From the NCBI RefSeq assembly GCF_900129635.1, contig NZ_FSRB01000001.1:5855501-5919500 (forward strand): a stretch of DNA of 64,000 nucleotides, given 5' to 3'. A program made the position numbers and the translations under genes. This document shows positions 18,183 to 26,866 of the stretch, piece after piece; positions within the stretch are counted from its first letter, which is position 1, and every line of letters begins with the position of its first letter. The notes below the pieces were generated by a model that saw only the letters and a program-made list of their open reading frames with translations, was not told where the DNA came from and searched no databases. This stretch comes from Singulisphaera sp. GP187. GTDB lineage: Bacteria; Planctomycetota; Planctomycetia; Isosphaerales; Isosphaeraceae.

Positions 18183-18305
18183 AGAATCGTTGGACCCACG
18201 ATAATGCCACGGCCGATCGTGCCGAAGCAGGAGGGAATGGGTTCGGCGAAGCATAACCCATGAGCGGGCGGCCTGATTCGATTCTCAGCGACCCATGAAA
18301 TGACG

Positions 18306-18336
18306 CGAGCCGCCGGGGGATGGCCCCGGCGGCTCG
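18306..18336. terminator. 13-bp perfect hairpin downstream of DUF1559 gene
   Basis: The arms 18306-18318 and 18324-18336 share the CCGCCGGGG core with the hairpin at 17951-17973. The sequence after it on the plus strand (TTTCGTTTCGG) is T-rich, while the nearest gene ending here is on the minus strand. It may act in both directions, or be a repeat. Confidence 0.45.
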
Positions 18337-18397
18337 TTTCGTTTCGGTGAAGAAAGTGGGCGACAGGTCTTGTCGTCCACTCGAAATCTTCACGTTA

Positions 18398-19411
18398 TCA
18401 GTACGAGTCGCTGCTGACGACTTCGCCACCGGCGCGGGAGCTCAGGGCCCGGAAGGTGATCGCGCTGATTGAGTCCTTGAGGAAGTGGACCGAGCCGTCG
18501 GCGTAGGCGAAGTTGGCGCCGCCGGAGTGGTTGCTCCGGAACGAGAAGCTGCTGTCCGCTGTGGTGGGGATGATCGTGCTGGACGCCACGGTCACCGGAT
18601 ACTTCCAGTTCAGCGCGATGCTGGTGACCGCGACGGCCTGGTTGCTGTCGGCCCAGCTCGTGAACGGAGCAATCAGGTTCGACTTGTCGAGGGGCATGGC
18701 GTCGCCGGCCAGAATCGTGTTGCTCGTGCCGTCGACGACGGAATTCATGCCCACCGCCATCGTTCCCCGCCAGAACATACCGCGCGCCGTCGGCTGGCCG
18801 GTGGTTCCAACGGCCGGGTCGCCGAAGGCGTTTAGAATTCCGACGGTGTATCCCGGAATCAGGGTGGAGTAGAGATTCAGCGTGTTATCGCCGAGGTTGC
18901 CCTTGTAGGTGGTGATCGCGACTGCGCCGGTGATGTTCGGTGCCAACCCCAAGGTGGTGGAGTAGTCCCCCTTCTGGATCTGAGTCGAGTCACCGGCGTA
19001 GCTCGGGCAGATGAAGGTGGCGACCTTGGAGTAGATCACCGTGGTGTTTCGCAACGAGTTCCAGACGCTGTCGGTCGCTGAAAACCACGAGAAATTGTAG
19101 GCGTTGTAGAGGGGAGTCTGCTCCATTTGGGGCAGGATCTGCGTGAGCCAGCTCACGCGAGTATCCATCGACGTGCCCAGACCGGGGGCGACGGGGAAAC
19201 CGATCTGGGTGGGGAAAACGTTGTTGACGTCATGGTAGTTCATCGACGCCAAGGCCAGTTGCTTGAGGTTGTTGACGCAATTCGAGCGTCGGGCTGCCTC
19301 ACGGGCCGCTTGCACCGCGGGCAAGAGCAGGGCGATCAAAACGGCGATGATGGCGATCACCACCAACAATTCGATCAGCGTGAATCCACGACGAGTCGCC
19401 GGCGCGCGCAT
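18398..19411 (-). CDS. DUF1559 pseudopilin-like protein
   Basis: The ATG at 19411, with AAAGGG seven to twelve bases upstream, gives 337 residues. The prepilin-type start (R-R-G-F-T-L-I-E-L-L at residue 8 onward), the helix ending LIALLLPAVQAAREAARRSN and the ending ANFAYADGSVHFLKDSI are the family hallmarks. A longer upstream frame to 19510 adds nothing pilin-like. It is a second independent DUF1559 gene, unlinked to a lipoprotein here. Confidence 0.92.
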   Translation of the reverse strand: MRAPATRRGFTLIELLVVIAIIAVLIALLLPAVQAAREAARRSNCVNNLKQLALASMNYHDVNNVFPTQIGFPVAPGLGTSMDTRVSWLTQILPQMEQTPLYNAYNFSWFSATDSVWNSLRNTTVIYSKVATFICPSYAGDSTQIQKGDYSTTLGLAPNITGAVAITTYKGNLGDNTLNLYSTLIPGYTVGILNAFGDPAVGTTGQPTARGMFWRGTMAVGMNSVVDGTSNTILAGDAMPLDKSNLIAPFTSWADSNQAVAVTSIALNWKYPVTVASSTIIPTTADSSFSFRSNHSGGANFAYADGSVHFLKDSISAITFRALSSRAGGEVVSSDSY

Positions 19412-19897
19412 AGAAAACCCTTTCTGGCAACGACGCTGAGTCGTGCCCAATCCCAACGTAAAATAGAATGTTCGGGGGGAGAGGAAATCAGAGGCTTGCG
19501 GTGGCGACACAGGGGAGAAGAGTCTGGCCGCTTCCGGGCCGATGGGCCGGTAAGACTCCGGTCACCGTGCGGGTACTTCAACGTCGAGAGGCCACCTCTC
19601 GATCGTCAGGAGCCGAACAACTCAACCTCACCTCCACGACCCGGGTCAGTCAACCCAGATTGCGTCGGCGATCGATCTTCGCTCAACTCCCTCGTCGTCC
19701 TCCCTCCTCACATTCTGAGAGGGGGCATGTCGGAATAATAGGCGCAAGACTGCTAACATGCAAGTGTGGGCGACGAATTTTTTCGGAGCTTGGGTGTCAA
19801 GCGGGTCGCGGGCGTCTAGTGAATCTAAATGTCTTTATGGAGTTAGTGCGAAGGGCGACGCCCCTTCGCACGGGTTGATGGCGGGCGACGACGGTTG

Positions 19898-21586
19898 TCA
19901 ACGTGCGGTGACCCGAGGCCAATGGGTCTCCACGCCCTGCTGGGCGAGCTTGGCCTGGAACGCCTTGAACTGGGCCGGTTGGTTGCGGACGGCGCGCGGT
20001 TTGAGCTTGTGCTCGGTGCAGAACGCGGCGAGCAGGCCGGCGGCCTCGCCGATGCCCCACTCGACCGGGTGAAGCCGATAGCAGCCGTTGGTGACGTGGG
20101 TGACCCCCAGGTTCTTGCAGGCGGCGAGCAGGTTTTCGACCCGGCGGGGGATGAGCGCCCCGAGGGGGATCTGGAACGGGAGCGAGCTCACGTCGATATA
20201 GTTGTCGCCACCGCTACTGGGGTGCAGGTCGATCCGGTAGCTGCCCACTCCGACCGAGTCGGGAAACAGTTCGGCCGTGACCTCCTCACGCCCGAGCGCC
20301 TTCCGCCGCGCCTCGAGCCCCACATGTTTCTCCAGGACGGTGAACTCCGCCCGGATCCGTCGCGATTCCCGGATGTACGGGTATTTGGCCAGGCCGTCGG
20401 TCGTGCCGACGATGTCGGGGCGGAGCCGGAGACCCTTCCAGCCGGTGCCGCCGTCGGGGCGGGGGGCCTCGGTCTGAAGCCAATAGAGCAGTGAGAGGCT
20501 CAGTTGTTTGCCCCTGGCGACGTGTTTCGCGGCCTCCTCGGGCGTGACGCCCACCAGGTTGCCGAGCAGATAGTCGTTCTGAGGCCAATTCACTAACGTG
20601 ATTCCACCACGATACGTGCCGGGCACGAAGTTACCCGGGTCGGCGATCCGCCGGTAGAGCCAGAACCCTTGGCCTGCGCCGCTGGGGTTGAACCCGAGCG
20701 TTTTTGGCTTCAGGGTCTTCGGGTCGCTCATCTCGATCGCGAGTAGCTTGCCCGACCAAGCCGGGGTCAGGTTGGGCACATAGTCGCGCCAGAAGGCGTA
20801 CTCGGCCGGCCGGTCGATGGTGTGATCCTCCCCTTCGAGGTACTCCATCGCGAAGCAGCAGGTGAATGACTGCTGATTGTCGGGTTGAGCCTGCTCCGGG
20901 CCCCGTTCGTCCCCGGTTTCGCTCTTGGCCTCGATCCCGGTCACGAACTCGACCCCCGCCAGCGGGAGGAGGTCTCCCAGTTCGGTCGCGTCGAGCACGT
21001 AAGGGGCGATCAGCACCCGCTCGTCTCCGGTCCTGAGGTGGCGCACCGTCACGGCGCGGACGTGGTCCCCCTCGGTTTCGGCCCGGACCGGCTCGTGTTC
21101 CAAAAGCAAGGAAAGCCGGCCCCCGGACGCGTAAGGGGCCAAGAGGTCGGTCAAGACCGCGAGCGCGGCTCTCGGCTCGTGACAGATCCGGGAGACGCTG
21201 CCATTGCCCGGGTTCAGGTAGCGAACGGCCCGGGCTTCGGCGGTGAGGGGATAGTGGCGCCGATAGTAGTCGCGGATCCCTCGACGCAGCGCGAAGTACG
21301 AGGCGTTGCCGCCGAACTGCTCGATCCAAGGGTGCTCGTCAGGGGGAACCGCCTGCTGGGTGAGCTGGCCGCCGATCCAGTCGGTTGGCTCGGTCATCAC
21401 GACCGTCCGGCCATTCCGCAGGGCGGCCAGAGCGGCGGCGCAACCGCCGAGCCCCCCGCCCACAATCGCGACGTCGGCGGCAATCTCCCGCGCCCCCGCC
21501 GCGTGGGCGATCGGAACTCCGGCCTTGGCCGCCAGCAACCCGGCGAATCCTGCTTGACAGCCTTCGAGAAACTGGCGACGACGCAT
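19898..21586 (-). CDS. Tat-exported FAD-dependent oxidoreductase
   Basis: The ATG at 21586 gives 562 residues beginning MRRRQFLEGCQAGFAGLLAA, a Tat-like signal ending near AHAAGA. The dinucleotide-binding motif VAIVGGGLGGCAAALAAL follows at about residue 40, then TEPTDWIGGQLTQQ, typical of the FAD_oxidored family (PF12831; proteins once called xanthan lyase). VLDATELGDLLPLAGVEF and HVTNGCYRLHPVEWGIGEAA near the C-terminus complete the family pattern. Many such planctomycete enzymes are predicted to act on extracytoplasmic carbohydrates, but the reaction is unknown. Confidence 0.87.
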   Translation of the reverse strand: MRRRQFLEGCQAGFAGLLAAKAGVPIAHAAGAREIAADVAIVGGGLGGCAAALAALRNGRTVVMTEPTDWIGGQLTQQAVPPDEHPWIEQFGGNASYFALRRGIRDYYRRHYPLTAEARAVRYLNPGNGSVSRICHEPRAALAVLTDLLAPYASGGRLSLLLEHEPVRAETEGDHVRAVTVRHLRTGDERVLIAPYVLDATELGDLLPLAGVEFVTGIEAKSETGDERGPEQAQPDNQQSFTCCFAMEYLEGEDHTIDRPAEYAFWRDYVPNLTPAWSGKLLAIEMSDPKTLKPKTLGFNPSGAGQGFWLYRRIADPGNFVPGTYRGGITLVNWPQNDYLLGNLVGVTPEEAAKHVARGKQLSLSLLYWLQTEAPRPDGGTGWKGLRLRPDIVGTTDGLAKYPYIRESRRIRAEFTVLEKHVGLEARRKALGREEVTAELFPDSVGVGSYRIDLHPSSGGDNYIDVSSLPFQIPLGALIPRRVENLLAACKNLGVTHVTNGCYRLHPVEWGIGEAAGLLAAFCTEHKLKPRAVRNQPAQFKAFQAKLAQQGVETHWPRVTAR

Positions 21587-21604
21587 GAAAGTAAGCCCCA
21601 ATTC

Positions 21605-21647
21605 GAATGGTAGAGTCCTCCTCCCTTTCACGGGAGGAGGACCATTC
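21605..21647. repeat. Inverted repeat upstream of the FAD oxidoreductase gene
   Basis: GAATGG...TCCTCCTCCC pairs with GGGAGGAGGA...CCATTC, with a five-base bulge and a six-base loop. It lies 19 bases upstream of the oxidoreductase start on the minus strand, so it is in the mRNA leader or acts as a terminator for the gene that ends at 21762. Confidence 0.6.
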
Positions 21648-21761
21648 TACTCGAGAACGGGACCTGGTCGAAGCAACAATCCGTGGCCCCAAGGCCCGAT
21701 ACCGTGCCTTGGCAATCGGTGTCGAGCGTGATGCTTGGTGACGCTCGGTTCCGCGACCGGT

Positions 21762-23159
21762 CTACTGCCCAACCCCCTGGGTGCGAGGGGCGGAGGAGCC
21801 CGGTGGAGATGGGGCCGAGGCGTCGCCCCGCGAAGGATCCTTGACGGATGGGGCCGCAAGCCCCGACTCGGACCAACGGATGGGATGGGGGGCGCGCGTG
21901 TTGGACGTCCTCCAGACCGACAACGGGCGAAACGGCATCTGGGCTTGGAGTCCGATCCGGGTGCAGCGACAGAAGCGGACCTCGAGTTCGCCCCAGGCAC
22001 CCGGCCGGTCATAGTTGGTCGGGTAGAACAGGAACAAGGCCGCCAGCAGGGTCGCCATGGCCGTGAGCCGGGCTGGAGCCCGATCCTGGGCCGGGGGAGT
22101 CGCCACCGCCGCGAAGGCACGGCCGGCTCCGATCGCCATGAGCGCGACCGCCGCGGGGACGTAATGGAACGCGTAGCCGGGCACACCGAAGGCCAGCAGC
22201 AGGTGGTAGGCCAACGCCGGAAGTACGCTGATGCCGAGCAGCGCCGCCAGCGGGCGTCCCGGTTCGCTCCGGACCAGGCGGATCAGACCCGCGGGAATAA
22301 AGATCAAGGCGGGCCCGAACGTCCAGAGCAAGGCCATGCCGAGTTTCACGACGTAACGCAGCGTCGCATCCCGGAACCCGAGGTTCCAGATCGAGTTGAG
22401 GTAGATCATCTCATAGCTGAACTCGCCGTTGGCCGCGCGATACCGGTGCCAACCCCCGGCGTCGACGAGCATCGGCAGGATCCAGGCCAGGTTGAGCACG
22501 GTGAAAACCGCGCTCGCCCGGAGCGCGGTCCCCCAGCGGTGGCGCCAGAGGATGATAAAGTAGACGGGGAGCCAGAAGAGCCCGATGTCCTGGCGGTAGC
22601 CCGTCCCGAGGGCCAGGACCACGGACGCCGCGTACGGGTGCCAGAGTTTCGGTTCTCGCCAGGTCCGGACGGTCACTCCGAGCAGGAACGAGCCGACCAG
22701 AGGGATCGCGGTGTAGTTCCCCGCCAAGGCGCCGTAGGTCCAGAAGGTCGGAGCGACCGCCAGCACCAGGGTCATTGCGGTGGCCGTCGATGGCCGCACC
22801 AGAGTTCGCAGCCACCACCAGACACTCGTTAATGCAAGGCTGCTTACAAACATGTCTAAGATTAAGAAACTGTGATAGGGGTTGGCGACGATGCTGCTGA
22901 TCAGACGCCCCGAGGCCATGAACAGCGAATGCTGGATCGGCAGCCACGTGGTCTGAATGGTTTCGAGATAGCCGATTTCATCCGGATCGATTGGTATGCG
23001 GCGCGCCACGGGTATCCGTGTCAGCAGGACGAATGTCAGGGCAATCGCAAAGACGATCGCGATTTGATAACGCTCGACCCATGTCCCCACCGGCTTGCTG
23101 GCGACGATCGGCTCCCCGATACCTTGATTTTCAGATAGCATTTTATATTTAACCTTCAC
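21762..23159 (-). CDS. Polytopic membrane protein, GT-C-like
   Basis: The protein has 465 residues with nine to ten hydrophobic segments. The first external loop IPIDPDEIGYLETIQTTWLP has the Asp-Asp-Glu pattern of GT-C glycosyltransferases of the GT39 type, and ALGTGYRQDIGLFWLPVYF is in a conserved position. A soluble proline/serine-rich tail starts near residue 375 and has no detectable domain. An alternative ATG at 23141 would remove six residues. It lies upstream of the oxidoreductase on the same strand, 175 bases apart. Confidence 0.75.
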   Translation of the reverse strand: MKVKYKMLSENQGIGEPIVASKPVGTWVERYQIAIVFAIALTFVLLTRIPVARRIPIDPDEIGYLETIQTTWLPIQHSLFMASGRLISSIVANPYHSFLILDMFVSSLALTSVWWWLRTLVRPSTATAMTLVLAVAPTFWTYGALAGNYTAIPLVGSFLLGVTVRTWREPKLWHPYAASVVLALGTGYRQDIGLFWLPVYFIILWRHRWGTALRASAVFTVLNLAWILPMLVDAGGWHRYRAANGEFSYEMIYLNSIWNLGFRDATLRYVVKLGMALLWTFGPALIFIPAGLIRLVRSEPGRPLAALLGISVLPALAYHLLLAFGVPGYAFHYVPAAVALMAIGAGRAFAAVATPPAQDRAPARLTAMATLLAALFLFYPTNYDRPGAWGELEVRFCRCTRIGLQAQMPFRPLSVWRTSNTRAPHPIRWSESGLAAPSVKDPSRGDASAPSPPGSSAPRTQGVGQ

Positions 23160-23706
23160 TGTTGTTTATGTGGACCGCGTGCCTGAGGGTGGATCGAAGA
23201 CGCCCTTGCCGGCGGGAGCCGGCCGGTTATTTAAGGAGTGACGTCGCTGCTCAAAAGAGGTTAAGACCCTGGTGTGGGGCTTCACGGCTCGATTCAATGC
23301 GCGGCCGACGGAGAGGGGAGGGACCAGTCGTGGTCTCTTATGAGCGAACTGCGTCAATCGCTTCAAGTGGGGAGGGAGTGCTCAATGATCCAATCCATGG
23401 GCATTTCATCCTTGAATGGCGGTCACTTGAGATCCTGGAGGCCCGTTGGCACTTATTATAGTGATGGATGCAACCACGCCAAGACGAAAATTAAAGATTT
23501 CGCTCAAGCCCTCGGAGTCAGGCTCGAAAGGTCAGGGTGAACCGGAAAATGAAGGAGGTTTGGGACCCACGAGTTCCGTAAGCGGAACCCGTGCGCGCCA
23601 GGCCAAGGCGTTCCCGCGTGGGTTCCGAGTCCCGTACGGAACCACAGGGCACCCGCCCGATGATCAAAAACACCGGTGGGATTCGTCTGCTTGGACAGAC
23701 TTTCCG
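23160..23706. other. Intergenic region with imperfect repeat
   Basis: No gene is recognised. The part at 23558-23645 contains imperfect inverted copies of a GGGTTCCG...CGGAACC-type sequence, like a degenerate dispersed repeat. Confidence 0.4.
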
Positions 23707-25041
23707 TCAGCTCTCCGCGAGTTGCTTGCGATGCGCCCAGACTTTCTCGAACGCCTGGGCGTATTGCTCGACGAGTTCGGGGACCTCAGAGGTGAAGTAG
23801 GGAAGCCCGATTGCGGTCCGGTTGGCTTCGTCCGAGCCCGGTAGGTTGGGGATGACCGGCGCGTGGTGCCACCAGGCGGCGTCCTGGTAGAGGGGAAGCT
23901 TGTGCTGCAGGCGATAGCGATGGGCTGTCGCCTTGACCCCTTCGGCCTGGAGTGCCTTGACGAGGGCGGCCCGCGTGAACCCGGCTTTCGCTTCGTCGAG
24001 GAAGAGAATGTTCGACGAGTAGTAGAGCCGCGTCATGTCGGACCGGATCGTCGGCTCGACCAGGCCGGGCAACTGGGTGATCCGCTCGTTCAGCTTGCGG
24101 ACCTGGGCGACACCGTCCTCGTTTCGTGCCTTGAGCTTGCGCAGTTGAGCCCGGGCGAGAACCGCGGCCATGGGGTTCATTCGGAACTTGAGCCCGAGCC
24201 CGGACCCTTCGAATTTGCGGTAGGGACTGTTCGCGGGGAAGCTGGGGGGAAGGTCGGAGTGTCCGAACGTGGTCGCCCGCTCGTAGTCCTCGCGGTTCTG
24301 GTACATCCCCATCCCCCCCTCCATGGCCGGGATCGGCTTCGAGGCCTGGTAGCTGAAGATCGACATCCGGCCCCAGGTGCCCATTGGCTTTCCCTTGAGG
24401 GAGGCGCCCGGGGAGTGGGCCACGTCTTCCAGGACCGCCAGGCCGTGCTCGGCGGCGAAGTCGTTGATCTCGTCCATCGCGCACGGCAAGCCCATCCAGT
24501 GGACCGGGAAGACGGCCTTGGTGTTCTTGGTCAGCCGTCGCTTGGCGTCGTCGACGTCGAAGTTGAGGGTGCGCGGATTGACGTCGACGAACCGAGGGAC
24601 CAGGCCGAAGACCCGCATCGGTACGATCGAGGCGAAGAAAGTGTAGCTCGGCACCATAATCTCGCTGCCGGGGGGCAGGTCGAGCGCGAAGAACATCGCC
24701 GCGATCGCGCTGGTGCCATTGCACTGGGCTTTGACGAACGGGGCCTGGAAGTAGTCCTTCCAGTCCGCTTCGAGGGCCGCGATCGGCCCGTAACCGGGGT
24801 TTCGAACCAGGTCGACGATCGCTTGCTCCTCCTCCGCCCCGAAGATTGGCCAGCGCGCGGCTTCGACCTGCTTGCGGCTCGGAGTGGTGACGGCGGGAGG
24901 CCCGCCCTGAAGGGCCAGGTTCTCAGTCGCCCCTTGGGCCGTGGTCGATTGAGTCAGGAGGCCGGCTGCCAGCGCGCCGGCCGTTTGGAGCACCGTCCGA
25001 CGCGTTGCCTCGGGTCGTTGCTTGCTGGGGTCGCGCCGCAT
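23707..25041 (-). CDS. Tat-exported DegT/DnrJ/EryC1-type PLP aminotransferase
   Basis: The protein has 444 residues with a twin-arginine signal (TRRTVLQTAGALAAGLL). The DegT family core follows: CNGTSAIAAMFFALDL near residue 107, MVPSYTFFASIVP, the cofactor-binding HWMGLPCAMDEI and LAVLEDVAHSPG, and the PLP-binding Lys in SIFSYQASKPIPAMEGGM. AAGGGAGA precedes the ATG. These enzymes usually transaminate keto-sugar nucleotides in the cytoplasm; Tat export of the folded, cofactor-loaded form is unusual. It is the last gene of a five-gene minus-strand cluster. Confidence 0.88.
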   Translation of the reverse strand: MRRDPSKQRPEATRRTVLQTAGALAAGLLTQSTTAQGATENLALQGGPPAVTTPSRKQVEAARWPIFGAEEEQAIVDLVRNPGYGPIAALEADWKDYFQAPFVKAQCNGTSAIAAMFFALDLPPGSEIMVPSYTFFASIVPMRVFGLVPRFVDVNPRTLNFDVDDAKRRLTKNTKAVFPVHWMGLPCAMDEINDFAAEHGLAVLEDVAHSPGASLKGKPMGTWGRMSIFSYQASKPIPAMEGGMGMYQNREDYERATTFGHSDLPPSFPANSPYRKFEGSGLGLKFRMNPMAAVLARAQLRKLKARNEDGVAQVRKLNERITQLPGLVEPTIRSDMTRLYYSSNILFLDEAKAGFTRAALVKALQAEGVKATAHRYRLQHKLPLYQDAAWWHHAPVIPNLPGSDEANRTAIGLPYFTSEVPELVEQYAQAFEKVWAHRKQLAES

Positions 25042-25093
25042 CGGTTTGAGTCTCCCTTCGCCTTACCGGTTCTCGTTCGATCGACGGGATAAA

Positions 25094-25897
25094 TCAGGAT
25101 TGCTTATTGATAGTGGCTCGCGTCTCGCGGAGCCAGTTCGCCGCGTTCTTCCCGGCGAGCTTGTCCTTCACGTCCTTGCCCGCGTCGAGCACCTCGAGCT
25201 TGAGCAGGGCCGGGTCGGGGTAGTTGAACGGCATTCCCGTGCCGAAGACGACGCGGTCGGCTCCCAGGTTGGCGATGAGCTGGCCGATCTCGTTGCCCAG
25301 CACCGAGTCGAGCCGGGAGATTTCGATCAGGTAGTTGGCCGGCAAGCCCCCCTCTTTGCGTCCCAACGGGGTGTTCACATAGCCGAGGCCGTTGAGTAAG
25401 ACGAACCGCGCCTTCGGGAATGCCTTCACCAGCGTGATCACGTCCGCCAGCGCGACGTCGGGGACGTCGACCAGCCAGCTCCGATCCCGCGCGTCCTCCA
25501 CGCGCATTGGGATCGAGATGATCATCTCTCGCTCTGTGGCCGCGTCGATCAGGTCGTGGCAACTCGGGTTGGCCAAGCGGTAGTTGTGCCATCCGGGATA
25601 GAGCCGAAGGCCCTTCATTCCCATCGTCTCGTGACACGTTTTGAGGTCGTCCCGCCAGCCGGCGTAGAAAGGGTTGATGACGGCGAAGGGGAACAGGCGG
25701 TCGCGATGGGGCTCGACCTCCGCGGCGAGCTCCTCGTTTCCTGCCTGCGGGTTGCGGTAGGTGATGGCGCTTGCGCTCGAGACAACCGCCTGATCGATCT
25801 GCTTCCGGTCCATCAGGTCCAGGAGCGACGAGGCGTTGTTGTGCCGCAACCGACGAAAGGCGAAGTGCCCCAGATACGCATTGAAGTCGATCCTCAT
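25094..25897 (-). CDS. Amidohydrolase-2 family protein lacking the HxH motif
   Basis: The protein has 267 residues with a TIM-barrel amidohydrolase-2 pattern (FPFAVINPFYAGWRDDL, MKGLRLYPGWHNYRL, GADRVVFGTGMPFNYPDPAL). The first metal-binding motif, normally D-x-H-x-H, reads D-F-N-A-Y here, and the usual Ser-Asp after FG is replaced by Thr-Gly. It is therefore probably not a standard metal-dependent hydrolase. Its ATG overlaps the stop of the upstream gene by four bases, which implies translational coupling. Start preceded by AAGGGG. Confidence 0.85.
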   Translation of the reverse strand: MRIDFNAYLGHFAFRRLRHNNASSLLDLMDRKQIDQAVVSSASAITYRNPQAGNEELAAEVEPHRDRLFPFAVINPFYAGWRDDLKTCHETMGMKGLRLYPGWHNYRLANPSCHDLIDAATEREMIISIPMRVEDARDRSWLVDVPDVALADVITLVKAFPKARFVLLNGLGYVNTPLGRKEGGLPANYLIEISRLDSVLGNEIGQLIANLGADRVVFGTGMPFNYPDPALLKLEVLDAGKDVKDKLAGKNAANWLRETRATINKQS

Positions 25898-26808
25898 GAT
25901 TTTCGCCCCTTGAGGATCGCTTCCATGTTTCCCCCCAGGATTTGCTCCTTCGTCGCCGCGTCCAGGTCCGCGCCTCGGATCCGACCCACGCCCGCGGTCA
26001 TCGACATGTCGCAGCCAAACAGGAGCCGATCCGCGCCCAGGGTTTTTACCGCAAACTCGACCACGCCATCATCCGTGACACTCCCACTGGTGTCGAGGTA
26101 AACGGTTGGTGCGTGTCGGAGCGCCTTGATCGTCCATTCCCAGTCTCCGCCGCCGCAGGCGTGGGCGCAGATGAGCTTGGCCTCAGGATAACGCCGCGCG
26201 AGTTCGGCGAAGTGCCCACCATCAGAAATATGAGGCTGATCGTTCAGGAAGTAGTGCAAGTGGCCGGCGTGGTGGAGGATCGGGACGCCCAACTCGATCG
26301 CGCGCTCGACGATCGGGAAGACGACCGGGTCTGTGGCAAAGAAGTCATTGTACATTTTGATGCCAACGAACCCTTCGCCCACGCAACGCTTGATGTCTTC
26401 GAGGGCCTCGTTCTTGTGCCCTGGGTTCACGAAGCAGTAGCCGAGGATCCGCTCGGGGAAGCGTTTCATCGCGTCGAGGGTCCAGCGGTTGCACTCCTGA
26501 AACCGGTCGGGCGGCGCCGGTCGTTTCGGGGTGAGGAGCGAGCAGCAGAGCTGGTCGATCCCGAGGCGGTCGGCCGCTTCCAGCAGCGCCTGGTCCTCTT
26601 GCTCCCAGGTCGGCCGGCTCCGGTGGGCCAGATGCCCGTGGCAGTCGATGACCTTCGGGCGTGGCTCTGGCTTGGACTTGTTCTCGGCTTCGGGTGCTCC
26701 CTGGACCGCGCGCCGGGTCAGGTCGGTCCCGAGGAGGGATGCCGCCGCGGTCGCTTGTTTGAGGAACCGGCGTCGCGAGGGGGGCGGCTCAGAGGCGGTC
26801 GGGGTCAT
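25894..26808 (-). CDS. Tat-exported amidohydrolase-2 family hydrolase
   Basis: The protein has 304 residues. The N-terminus SRRRFLKQATAAASLLG is a Tat signal. The mature domain starts with VIDCHGHLAHRS, so the HxH metal motif is intact, followed by VGIKMYNDFFATDP, GVPILHHAGHLH, LICAHACGGGDWEW and RLLFGCDMSM. The family includes decarboxylases and lactonases that act on aromatic or sugar-derived acids. A paired copy without the metal motif follows immediately, so the two may form a heteromer, although only this one has an export signal. Confidence 0.87.
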   Translation of the reverse strand: MTPTASEPPPSRRRFLKQATAAASLLGTDLTRRAVQGAPEAENKSKPEPRPKVIDCHGHLAHRSRPTWEQEDQALLEAADRLGIDQLCCSLLTPKRPAPPDRFQECNRWTLDAMKRFPERILGYCFVNPGHKNEALEDIKRCVGEGFVGIKMYNDFFATDPVVFPIVERAIELGVPILHHAGHLHYFLNDQPHISDGGHFAELARRYPEAKLICAHACGGGDWEWTIKALRHAPTVYLDTSGSVTDDGVVEFAVKTLGADRLLFGCDMSMTAGVGRIRGADLDAATKEQILGGNMEAILKGRKS

Positions 26809-26866
26809 GGCGGATCCTCAAAGTCGTCGATCGGCTCGGCCAAGGCCAAGGCCAAGGCCGTGGGAA

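Noticed and set aside
23863..25092. A 409-codon plus-strand open frame
   Set aside because: It mirrors the DegT aminotransferase and shows no signal or domain of its own.
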